Positions 1 through 11,144 of a DNA stretch of 64,000 bases are shown in pieces. Positions within the stretch are counted from its first letter, which is position 1. Every line of letters starts with the position of its first letter. The translations under genes and the position numbers were made by a program. This stretch comes from Hoplostethus atlanticus (lineage: Eukaryota > Chordata > Actinopteri > Trachichthyiformes > Trachichthyidae): assembly GCA_034670405.1 (NCBI GenBank), contig JAXDDX010000011.1:443001-507000 (forward strand). The letters run 5' to 3'. The notes beneath the pieces are model-generated. The model had not been told where the DNA came from and made no database searches. It was given only the letters and a program-made list of their open reading frames with translations.

Positions 1-378
1 CTCCCTGGGGGACCAGCCAATATGCTGAAGATAAGGCAGTGCAATTGCTCCACCACCTAGGGGCAGACCCTGGCACTTCCTGAGTGGACAGGAAACAGGA
101 AGTGTTAGTCAGCATTCCTCTCATGCCACACAGCTGGAGCACAGTCACGACCCGAGTGGTTGGGCTATACACATTTTTGCTACTCAAAGATATTTGTTTT
201 GTTAATTATTGAAAAAGTGATATACTGAGTAAAGTATCTCATGATCCAACAGCTATGATGTGTAACACTGGAAAATAGGATGAATTATTGAAATGATTTG
301 ACCTGATAGTTACAGCATACATTGGTATTTATAATGTTGGAGTTTTATTGCAATTTTGAAGATAAAGCAGCTCCTAAA

Positions 379-380
<2 letters not shown>

Positions 381-427
<47 letters not shown>
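381..427. repeat. (GA)n microsatellite
   Basis: An uninterrupted dinucleotide run of about 23 AG units. It generates artefactual RE-repeat and SL-repeat ORFs on the two strands. A CA-rich stretch follows at about 525-580. Confidence 0.95.
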
Positions 428-430
<3 letters not shown>

Positions 431-1506
431 TTGATTTTGTTCTTTGATGAAACGTCTCACAACAAAATGAATGAGAAAGGAAATACAATCACCCTGCAAA
501 CTTTCCAGACCCCACATGCCCACCCACACACACAAACCCACCCAACCCACAAACACAAACACACCCACACACACAAACAAGCAACAATAACAATATTTAC
601 AGTATCAGCAGCCCTCATAGGTACATAGGTAAGAGAGAAAGAGAGGGAGAATGGCAAAAGTAAAATGCAGAATCCTTTTTGTTGAATCTTACCCCAGTTA
701 ACCAACGAGCAACCAGAAAAGTGACAATGTAACTTGTCAGGTAGTCTGCACATTTGTCTGAAGATATATTCAAACATTGGATTTGTTATTCAATCAGTTA
801 AATTTGATCAAAATATACAATAATAAGCTAATGTCAATAACACCACTAATTATTGTATATTTTAACAAATACAATACACAGGTCAGGATAAAGTCTGACC
901 TAATTTTGTAGGCTGTAAATGTAGCATTTCTGCCATTTAATTTGTAGTCCAAAATCCCCATTACTGTCTATACTGCCCTTTCTGACGCTTAATGCAAATC
1001 AAAATAATATAAATATATGAATGGTGGTCTTTGTGTGTAGAACCATAATGTGTGCTATCACTGAAACCAGAGAAGTTTCTCTTCTCACTAAGATGACTTC
1101 ATATCCATATCAAGTGCTTGGAGATAGCACTTTTAAAATAGTGGCAGCAATGCACAGAAGACAAAACATGCAGTCAGTGAGAGGCTGCGCTCTATACTCC
1201 TGCCATCCTGCAGAGGTCAGTGTCACACAGTCTCACATAGTGTAAGTCTGAGGAAAGGAGAGGGCTATAGCTTTTGTTAAACCATGAAGCAATAGGATAT
1301 TCCCACAAGCCCGCTTGCATTTTGGAAAAGAGTAGGAATAAGATTCAAGAGAGACCTCCGAATAAATATTTTCAAAACTTTAGTTTATTTTATTTTTATT
1401 TTAAATGCTGTATTTGTTTGTACCTTCACCATTTTATCTAACAGAGCCATTCTTGAAAGAAAATTAAGAAAATACAGCTACCAATGGGAAAATATTAACA
1501 TTTTAC

Positions 1507-1662
1507 CTTTACATTTTTGGCATTTAGCTAACACTCTTAAAATGAGTGAGAGGTTCAGTGTCTTGCACTTATACACTTTGATAGGCTGTTGTGGGCAATG
1601 AATCTGTGACCTATGTGAGGTCTATGGGAGAGTCTCTCTAACCACTAGGCCACCCTGCCATC
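1507..1662. repeat. Interspersed repeat, SINE/MITE-like remnant common in fish
   Basis: The block begins with a GGCATTTAGC-type core and ends with CTAACCACTAGGCCACCCTG. From memory this pair of signatures brackets a repeat dispersed through many teleost genomes. The middle part, which normally carries a complementary tRNA-like B-box region, is diverged. The assignment is by recollection of the family, without alignment. Confidence 0.5.
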
Positions 1663-2391
1663 CACCAATCAAGTAAGATTTACCTGTATTTATCCAATCT
1701 TCAGTGTAATTTTCTTGCCTTCTTTGTATCTCACAGAGCAGGAATTGTATTATTATTATTTATTATTTTATACTATTATTATTTTTTATTTACTGTAGCT
1801 CAGTGCAATGTTCTTATCTAAGCTCTTTACCAGTTAGCCTTAGCCTACCTTAGAGCAGGGACAGGGTCATTAGGTATGTCTCAAATATCTTGACAATGCC
1901 TGTCATATCTTGAACAATCTATGACAAGTTATGTGACACATCTATCGATTTAATCAATACTCTCAAAACCCACCATCCAGGCGGAGTACATGACATAACA
2001 AGGGAACTTCCAAGCCTCACTCAGATTGATGCACAGGCTCACTTTGAGATGAGTCATGATGTTGACACATCCAAGATGACAAGACATGTGCGGGGGAAAG
2101 GTTGGGTGGCCTAATCACCCCTTTCACTCCTCCCTCATTTTGTCTGAGGAATAATGATGGGAAGCTGGGTGGTGCACACACAGATTGATGGCTGATCCCT
2201 GGAGAAAAGAGCACACCATTAGCATCCTGCGAGGATACCAGCTCAGTCATCTGGGATACAAACGAGCTCATCACTACAGATAAGAATAAATGTGATTTCA
2301 TCTTCCAATAATGTCACTGTTTTCAATGGTGTTCAGTGGGCATTAAGCTCCTCATAAACATGTTTTCTCTCCTGGGCTTTGGTGTCATTAA

Positions 2392-2410
2392 ATTAATGGG
2401 CTCCATTAAT
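2392..2410. promoter_or_regulatory. Inverted pair of homeodomain-like cores (candidate enhancer site)
   Basis: ATTAATGG, a 3-bp spacer GCT, then CCATTAAT form a perfect 8-bp inverted repeat. The TAAT-type cores match what homeodomain factors bind. The surrounding 2290-2440 bp is non-repetitive in appearance. Regulatory function is inference only. Confidence 0.2.
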
Positions 2411-5400
2411 CAAGTGTGTTTGCAAAGTGAGCATTCATACAGCAGATAAGCAAAGAATAGAATTAGAAATAATGAAATATTTCAATGGTGTGGAAGTTAT
2501 TGGCTATTGTGTAGCATATGAAAGTCAAGCAGCTGAAATGATCAGTGTTGTCACTCACTCTGGAAGCAATACCTGATTTTATGGGTCGCTAAAGGCTGTT
2601 TATCCACCCACTAAAACAACAGCCAGCGCCAAACAGTTTTTCCAAGACACTGCCTCCCATCGAGCTTTATTTCCATCACCTTTGAGATGCATATCAGTCC
2701 AGGCTGTTTTCTTTGTGCAACCTGAAACTAAATTTCCTTTTTATAACAAAAGGAAAAAATATATTGAGCAGTGAGCTGAGAAAAATCTATGCACATTCAG
2801 GAAAATAACACTCAGGTTGAGTGCTGCAAACAGGGCATTCTCTTCTGTTGTAGGGGTTTATGTAGTATAGAAGGTTAGGTAGTCATTTACAAACTATACA
2901 CGTTCAAAAGGTTTATATAAGAACATTACTCATTAGTAAGGAAATTCTTTGATGGGGAGGTGGAGTCACTTCCTTGTTTCACTGAGTACCAATAGGAAGA
3001 TTTTAGCTTATGATGTCAGATTGGTGCGCCCATACCGTAACCATAAAGAAAAAAGGTTTTGGTCAAGTACTTTTATTTCTGGCACATATTAGATCTTACA
3101 TATTTAACATTTAAATTCATCAACTTTAAATGATCCATTCTAAAGCAAATTCACGCAAATTCACTTTACTGACATTTGACACACATTTGTGGACACAGCA
3201 GCAGAAGCCCTGTTGATTTTCCAGAAAATGCCATTTGACATCACTGCAGGGTCTTGGTCTCTCACATTCTGGCTTGGGCAGCGAGTTGAAAATTGACTTA
3301 ACAATCATAGATCATAGTTTTTTTTTAAATAGTGTATTTCCCCTTTAAGTTAAATACTGCAAAATGTAAGGGTTGCACAATGTTACTATGTCAGTAAAAT
3401 GACCATGCTGGCACACAATGAAACCAGGTGGCATATACAGATGCCACTGCTGACACCAGTGTCCTTCAAAAGGGCTCTGCTGTATGTGTTAATATTTACT
3501 CATCATATGGAGCATCAGCACTGAGCAACTGAATAAATGCCAAAAAGGTCAGAAAAAAAAGGCAAAGTTAAGGAAAGAGAGTGAATTCATTACTTGGCGT
3601 ATACTGTACAGATACATAGGTGGAATATAGTCCCTTTCTTCCTGACCAAAATTGATTTTTATGCAGAGGTCACTAATGGAATTTTCTTTGATGAGGCCAA
3701 TACGTAAGAAATCTGCACATAGCGGCACAATTTATGGATACCTGCTTCTTTTCCTTGGTTTCTCAATTGTGATGGCTTTGGGAAACCATCTGGTAGATTG
3801 ACATTTTCTCTTGATATATGAGTGTATGTCATTTCACTTACCGAGCCTTAATGCCATGAGGTATGCAATCCCCCCCGGTGTGTCAGGTAATTGACCGCCC
3901 TGGTTGAGCTCAATGATGAGTCAAGGGCACGGTAACTACATACATTAAATTATATGTGCACTGTAGCAGTAACAAGTGCAGTAGGATATTGCTAGTCTGT
4001 CAATGTGGGCTGAAATGTGACTATTCAATGTGCTTCAAGACTTTTGTCTCTCCACTGTTACGTAATGAAACAAGAGTGAATCCATTCCAAACTAAGTGAA
4101 GACAAGAAAATGGTCACTTGTTAAGAATCACACTAATTATCTGGAAGGCATTTGGAGAGTGCAGACCTCAGCCAACAGTGAACAGTTCTCTGTGTTGCCC
4201 GAAGACAGTCATTCCTATGACTTCAATTTTAAGTTCAATTAATATCCTGATCCTGCATGCATACCCTAAGGATTTGGAATTAAGTCTCTATCTCTGTTAG
4301 TTTCAGAGTTATGGTTAAAAAATGATAATGGCAGAAATCCCACATCCAAATCACTACCAAAATATAATCAATAGGCCTTGGCTCGAGGCCACCACATTTC
4401 ATATAAATCTGTTCAAAAGTTTTTGAGATATCCTGCTGACAGACTGACAAACTAACTCACAGGTGAAAGCAGAACCACCTTAGCAGAGATACTGAATTCA
4501 AATAAGAACGGTACAGCATCTATCTGTATTGCTGCTTTCCGTAGTTAAGTGAACTACAGTATGGTCTCATATACTTTTTGATGGACAGTGAAACAGCAGG
4601 CTAGATTTGCAAGTGATGTTTCACACAGCTGAAAATCTTACGTTAACACCTTGATATCTTCTGTCAGTCATTTGAGTCCTCTGCTAGCTGAATTACAAGA
4701 CACGGCTCATCATCCCTGATCAGCATGCAGAACTGTGCCCCTACCCATTTAAAGGTCCCAGTGCCTCGCTTGTATACCAAATGTCAATTTATATAACAGA
4801 GACATACTCCTTGTAAATATTAATGTATGTAGCTTTGACCTTGGATGGCCATTTCTTCCATTAAGCCCTTATTCTCTCTGCTCGTCTGTACCTTCCAGAA
4901 TGATAGAAATCAAGAAGCAAACAGCACAGAATGCCATGCTTTATGTCTTTAAGAATGAAAATATTTTTAAAAAACAGTAATGAATATGTAGAAATAGCTA
5001 GACTATAGACACTTCTTCGCCATTCAAACCTGCATATCTTTCTGCATTCCCATCTTTACACAGTACTTTCACTAGGCACTGAACACCAAGCAATTAACAT
5101 TTTGAGTCTTTCTTTATGCCAGGAGAAGTTATTTCTGATATTTCCAAGCCTGTCCTTCAGGGACCTTGAGTTTGAAAGTTTTCAAACTTAGTGGGATTCT
5201 TACATAATGAGTATTAGGGAGTAAGGCAAAGTAAGGAGGGGGAGTTGAGATATTTATGCACAACTATGGTGTCCAAAACCCGGAAGAGGTTTGGATGTCA
5301 GCCTCTGCCTTTTAAAAGGTCCTCTGCACACCTACACCAGCTTAATTTATTCATTAAAAATAGCCTCCTAAAAGCATGACCTGCATAAAATGAAAGGTTC

Positions 5401-6612
5401 AGCGTCATTGTTTTTAAACTTGATCCAGCAATCCAATTATTACAGTTTTATACTTAATTGTTTTCACACATTTTCTGAATATGTAACTAATTTTCTCAAA
5501 ACTGTCTCAAAACAAAGCAGAGACACACAATTGAAAACTCCACAAATCTCTTACAAAAGCAAACATTATATTCAAAACCATGTTATAGCTCAGCTATATG
5601 ATAGCAAATGATACACACACATCATCATATTTCATATTTTTCTGAGAACCAACTGCACCCTGCATGTGCGCAATATTACACTTGCTACTTGTATGTACAG
5701 TTGTAAAAGGTGAATACAAGTACTACATATAGAAGACACAATGTAAAGAAAAAAGATAGAAAATAGGACTACTGTCTACTGTAAAAAAAAATACCTCTAC
5801 CTCACCCTCTTTCCCTCACCCTTCCTCTCCCTCTACCACTCTCTGCAATTTTGCCATCCACTCATCTCCACAACAGGAGAGCTCACCTTTGCTCTGATTT
5901 GTAAATGAACAATTTAGCTATTTTAATTTACTAGTGTTGTGAGTAGTCAATGTGGCCAATTGGTAATTTCTGTTTAGCATGGCAGCGGTTTCCCTGCGAA
6001 CCCGAGAGATTTTAGTTATAGAGATTGTGCCAAATGTACAGAATTGCAATCTGAGTGAAAGGCAAAAAATGTGTTTGTATTTTTGCAGAATTGGTTCAAG
6101 GGTTTGGTACATGAGTATCAGTTTCAGTCATTGTGTTTCAAATTCCAATGTTAGTGTGTAAATAACTGAGAAAAACTAATATATATAAGAATGTGGTGGC
6201 AAATTACTTAATGTATACTGTGGGAGTTATATGCATGTGACATCTTGCTAGAGCACGATCATGAGAAATCAATAGCATATATTTTAAACACCAATTTGTC
6301 ACCAGTCAGTAGAGAATTTAATACTTTTAAGTACAAAGGTACCACTTGTATCTTGCTCAGAATGTCTTATACAGTGTAGTATACAGTGGGAATTGATCTG
6401 TTTTATAGTATGTGGTGACAAACTGTGTGTGTGTCCAGCAATAGGCCTAATGCACTGTGAAACCTGGGCCCTATTAAACCCGTTTGCTACTGCTCCAGCC
6501 GACAGGTCTGAGTTTACCAGGCTTTAAAAAATGATTTGATTTTGCCACCTCCTCTCCAGAGGAAATAAACCACACTTATACATAGACAGACACTATCACC
6601 ACCACCAACACC

Positions 6613-6663
6613 AACAACAACTAACAACTAACAACTAACAACTAACAACCAACAACCAACAAC
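6613..6663. repeat. (ACAACTA)n short tandem repeat
   Basis: Repeats of a 7-bp unit, ACAACTA grading into ACAACCA, about seven copies, preceded by an (ACCACC/AACA)-rich stretch. Confidence 0.9.
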
Positions 6664-7539
6664 TCCGCCATCCTGGTGGTGGAGAATGAGCTCTTACATG
6701 CATGTTGATGCACAGTAAGACAATCCACCTGTGGCCTTTTTTAAGGTTACTTGGTTACTTGGTTATTGGGTGTTTCTCATGACCAAGGTGATCTCTTGAG
6801 AGGAATTCAACATCTGACTGTGAAATGAAGAATATTGTGTGTATCCATTAAACTGTTAACATCAAGGAAAAGCCCTCAAAGAGCAAACGTAGCCTATGCC
6901 AAAGCCAAGTTATGTTATAAACAATAAAGCACCTCTACAATGCAATGTAACTCTTTTGCCTCTGGACTCAATAGTGTCCAATGTTCATTTCTGGCAATTG
7001 TATCAAATACTGCCACAGACAATCAAATCAACAAATGAAGCAAACACGTGTTTCAAAATCCCAAAACCAGTGAATATAGGGTATGAGATATGGCAATTTT
7101 TAAGTTCCTAGGTATCATGCAATCCATCTGTCACACTAAAATGAGCAAGACTGAAAAACCCTTCCCCTGCAGTACTTTGTGTATTTGATGCACACAGCTT
7201 GAAATCATTTTATTTGACAGCACTATGTAGGAGTGCTGTCCTCCTCCTCACGCAACTGACGGCTGAGCAACAGAGGCTTCTGGCGCAGTCAAGCAATTTT
7301 GTTAAAAACAAATATCTTCAGAAATTGAGTGAAGCTGAATCCCCAAAGAGAAGTAAAGGATAAGTTGAGTGCTGAGGTGCAAAACAACAAATCTTTTGCT
7401 CAGTCATACATGGCAGAGTATCTCAAAAACATCTGAGTGTAACAAATATTTTTGTTTCATTGTAAGCAAGTGGACAAAGATGATCTTGTAGTGATGTATA
7501 ATGTTATTCTTTCATGTAAGTCGCCTCTTGCACTTCAAT

Positions 7540-8250
7540 TATCACATTGCTCAGCCTCCCTATATCAAGGTGCTGGAAAGGAGGCTCCATCTTATTGCTG
7601 AACGTCGGATTCAGGAGGAGCAAAGCAGATTCCATCTTGGTCACAGAACAGTGGACCAGCTTTTTACCCTCTTGCAGGTAATTGAGGGGTCATGGGAATA
7701 TGTGAACCCATTCTACATGTGCTTTGATTTGGAAAAGGCTCTTAACTGTGTTCCCCAAGGGTTGCGTTTTTGCTGTTTGTGGATGATGGTGTCCTTCTGC
7801 CTTCATCAGCTCATGATCTCCGATGTGCACTAGAGCAGTTTGCAGCTGAGTGTGACGTAGTTGGCATGAGGATCAGCTTCTCCAAGACTGAGGCCATGGT
7901 TCTCTCTTTGAAAAAAAAGGTGTCTGCCTGCCCCTTCCAGGTGAGGGATGAACAGCTGCCCCAGGTTGAGGAGTTCAGGTTTCTCGGGGTCTTATTCACA
8001 AATGAGGATAAGAAGGATCATGAGATTCACTGCCGGTTGCAGGTTACAGCTGCAGTAATGAGCTGAGACACAAAGCAGAACTCTTGATTTACCAGTTGAT
8101 CTTCATTTCAACCCTCAGCTATGGTCATGAGCTCTGGGTAGTAACCAAAATATTGAGATTGTGGATACAAGCGGACAAAATTAGGTTTCTCCACTAAGTG
8201 GCTGGCTTCAGTCTTCGTGATAGGGTGAGAAGCTAGATGGCTAGAATTTA
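7540..8250 (+). pseudogene. Broken non-LTR retrotransposon reverse transcriptase (copy 1)
   Basis: This is a 5'- and 3'-truncated LINE relic. The frame starting in the 7501 ORF shows VLERRLHLI, then RIQEEQSRF and DLEKALNCVPQG. In non-LTR reverse transcriptases these belong to the fingers and to the block before the YADD catalytic motif. A second frame from 7770 shows LLFVDDGVLLPSS, the catalytic block with FVDD in the F/YADD position, followed by AAECDVVGMRISFSKTEAMV and QLPQVEEFRFLGVLF. Downstream codons up to about 8245 still resemble the post-RT region. The catalytic block follows NCVPQG almost directly, so the intervening RT segment is deleted, and stops and frameshifts are present. The family is the abundant fish LINE group often called Rex or RTE-like; I am not sure of the clade. 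A second copy lies at 50030-51440 on the other strand. Confidence 0.85.
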
Positions 8251-10229
8251 AAGGTTTTGGTTGAAAACGACGACAGTGATGTTATCCATCAAACATGGTT
8301 AGATATTTGTGTTAGTAGTTGACACTGTGAGCTTCCATGCAATTAGAGAGGGGAAAATACATGATCAAATATGGGGATATAAAACTGGAGAAGTTGTGTA
8401 ATCTGAAGGATTGAAGTGAAAATGCAACACATAACTAAAACATGAGGGATTGGGATTCGATTTATGGACCAATCCTGTAACTTGACAATTACAAACAGAG
8501 GACAGGAAGAGGTTATTGGGATACTGTTATTTCTCATCAAGTTATAAAAATGGCTTTATGTATACATTACTAAAATAGATCTAGTACTACATCATTCAAA
8601 ATGTTGCTTTTGTGTAATGTGGGATCCTAGGGTGGCTAATGTCTTATTTGTGGGATTGAAAAGGAACAGGATTGAAAGGGAATTTGAAAGTGGTGATTTA
8701 TGGGGGAAATATAAATCTTTAGTGATGCATGGCTGTGTGTGTACCAGGTACCAGGTGCACTCACTCTAAAACATCATTACTCACAATTTACTTAAAAGGT
8801 TGTTCAGGAATCATACATCACTAGAAAGTAATACCAAGTCGATTTCGAGAACCCGGGCTTAAGACTATCAGGCCGAGGCAATGTCATGAGGAGAATGAGT
8901 CATCAGTGAGACAACAGGGCAATCTTTCAATCGAGCAAGCCAAGATCTAATTCCAATTGAAAACATCTGAAGTGTAAGGTGACATTTACAGTATCAGGAA
9001 AATTGGTTCTGTGTTAGAGGAGCTCAATCAATAACTGGAAGGAATTCAAACTGTATTATACCTAAGGTGAATGAGAGGAGATTTGAAAACTCTCATAAGC
9101 AAAACAATCAATCTGCTCCTGCTCATGTAAATGTCATGTTTACAGTTAGACCTATCATTCTGAGCTATCGAATGCATTAGCCTTTATCAGTTTATCATTT
9201 CATTTAATCTAAACATGTCAAAAGCAATACAATCAACAGGCTACACAGAAACAAAATGAGGCTACAGACAGCAAAGAAGTCAAGTGTTTTTTCAGCATCA
9301 ACCACCATACTCCAGAGTCTCTTTGCTGCAGAAAACTGAACAGCTCTTATTAGTTCTTACAGAGCTAAATGTCATAGAAATGTCAGCTGCAAATAGACAG
9401 CTGGTAAGTCAAATATCTAATATATCTAACACAATGTCATATTTTTGACAAAGGTCTGTCTGCTCCAACTCAGAGGGTTGATGAGCACATAAAAACCATG
9501 GAAACGCATAATGGAGTGGAAAACAAATATCTCTCCTTCACCATAAAAAGGTTTTGAGTGGTAAAATACAACAAAAATTATAAGCTTTGTATGAGAAGTT
9601 GAAAAGACCCACACACCTACATCACTAGTTGCTGATGGAATTATGTTTCTTTATTTGTGATATAAAAATATGTTCACATTGCCATTTAGAAACTGTATAA
9701 TATGCAACTACAGCCCTGCACATTTTTTCTTCTTCTTCTACAGGTACATTGTGTGAAAATAAGGATTGCAGTACACCCCTACAGACAAGCAATCTGAAGT
9801 GAACGCTTGTCCCACAAGGCAATGCATTCAGTTTATCAACACGATTCATCTCCATGATAGCACAATGTGTAATGTCTCATGCACTGCGCAGTGTATGATC
9901 ATATTGTGGGAGATGTGAACGTGCTAACATTGTCTTTGGAGCCAGAACAGAGGGGAATCATTGACTCCATCGCTTTCCGTTTATTAGATTATATTAGATT
10001 ATAATCCCAAATTTAATGAATGGGCTCTGTGCACATGATCAGTACAAAGGTGTCTATTTATGCATTTATTTTTTTAATTTGTATTTATTATGAGTTTTTA
10101 ATACAGTTAAATTGTGTAACTGTCAGCCAGTTACACAACACCGGAATGTTTACCTACAGAAAACATTGGGATTTTAGTGACATGGAGCATTTGAAATGGG
10201 GACTGCAACAATAATAACCATGCTCCCTG
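8251..10229. other. Intergenic DNA, nothing recognised
   Basis: AT-rich sequence with no ORF resembling a known family, no tandem repeat of note and no recognised transposon. Short TTAGATTA-type iterations occur near 9985-10005. Confidence 0.6.
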
Positions 10230-11068
10230 TTGCTTCACTCACGTTGGAGCGAAATTGCGATTAAAGCACACCACAGTTTACAACCTCGTAATATCGAGAC
10301 TCGTATTGCGCTAAACAATTACATCTCCTGAGATATTAAATGAGTCGGAAAAGCATTCTATGAGCAGCAACAAGGGTAGTAAACTGGTCTGCCGTCCACA
10401 CTTGGATGATAAATCATACTATGCTGCACATACATTGTGCCAAAACCTAAGTGGTAGAAACAACGAGGTCTTATTTTTGGGGCTATCGCGGAGGAGACTG
10501 CAGAATGAATGAATGAACACAGTAAACAGGCAGCTCTGGAGAGGGAGGGCACGCTGAAATTTAGGCTCTGTCCATGGTGCTGAATCGCCCAGACAAACAA
10601 CAAACAAACAACCTCTTGGGCGTCCGTTTTTTTTGCGACCTGTTCACACGTGAGCTCTCGAGGAAGATTGATCGACGATCTTGAGGATGGCGTGAACGGA
10701 TACTGAAGCCCAGTTTCAGTTACCTGGATTCGTCGGGCATCCAATGCCAGATTGCTCTTAGCTGCACGAGACCGACCACAGCAACGAAGGAATTAATATA
10801 GAGATGAGGAATCCTGCTCGTGTTGACAAAATGTTTGCGAATAGATTTTTTGTCACATACTTTCATAGATTACTTACAACTGATTGGCCTGCTTTAGCCT
10901 GATTCACTCACACTGACCAACTGACTGTTCAATGAAGAAACGATTCGTGAAAGGGGATTTCAACATGTTATGAAATGAACTAATTAAGTTGCCCTGCAAG
11001 TACTGGATCTGCGATCAGGAGATCTACGTTTTTGTATTTCTAAGAAGAGGAACAACATCCATCAAGAC
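10230..11068 (+). promoter_or_regulatory. fndc4: CpG-enriched putative promoter and 5' leader of fndc4
   Basis: From about 10230 to 10800 I count close to thirty CpG dinucleotides, several times the density of the surrounding AT-rich DNA. Examples are a CACGTG-containing stretch near 10650 and ATCGACGATC near 10670. This fits a CpG-island-like promoter for the gene whose start codon lies at 11069. No convincing TATA box is visible. The transcription start and any upstream untranslated exon cannot be placed from sequence. A 128-codon ORF on the other strand over 10358-10744 is probably a by-product of the higher GC content. Confidence 0.45.
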
Positions 11069-11144
11069 ATGGCTCGCCTGCTTGTTTTGGTTAACTCCGT
11101 GGTCCTGTTGCTTTTTGGCAGCGGCATGTTCTTGGTGGGGGCAA
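11069..11144 (+). CDS. fndc4: fndc4 exon 1: start codon and signal peptide
   Basis: ATG at 11069 sits in a good context (GAC before, G at +4). It encodes MARLLVLVNSVVLLLFGSGM and five more residues, a typical secretory signal with a Gly-Ala cleavage region. The donor GTAAGT at 11145 leaves phase 1. This ATG is chosen because only this frame gives a hydrophobic leader and joins in phase with exon 2. Confidence 0.85.

Larger units (their letters stand above)
1..7539. other. Intergenic DNA left of the first repeat relic
   Basis: No exon of a recognisable gene was found on either strand. The short ORFs here have no family resemblance and no splice context. The stretch holds a (GA)n microsatellite, a SINE-like repeat near 1.5 kb, an inverted pair of homeodomain-like cores near 2.4 kb and a 7-bp tandem repeat near 6.6 kb, each listed separately. 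The rest is AT-rich single-copy-looking sequence. A distal exon or UTR of a neighbouring gene cannot be excluded from sequence alone. Confidence 0.6.

Noticed and set aside
10358-10744. 128-codon minus-strand ORF upstream of fndc4
   Set aside because: Lies in the CpG-rich putative promoter, where stop codons are fewer; no family match.
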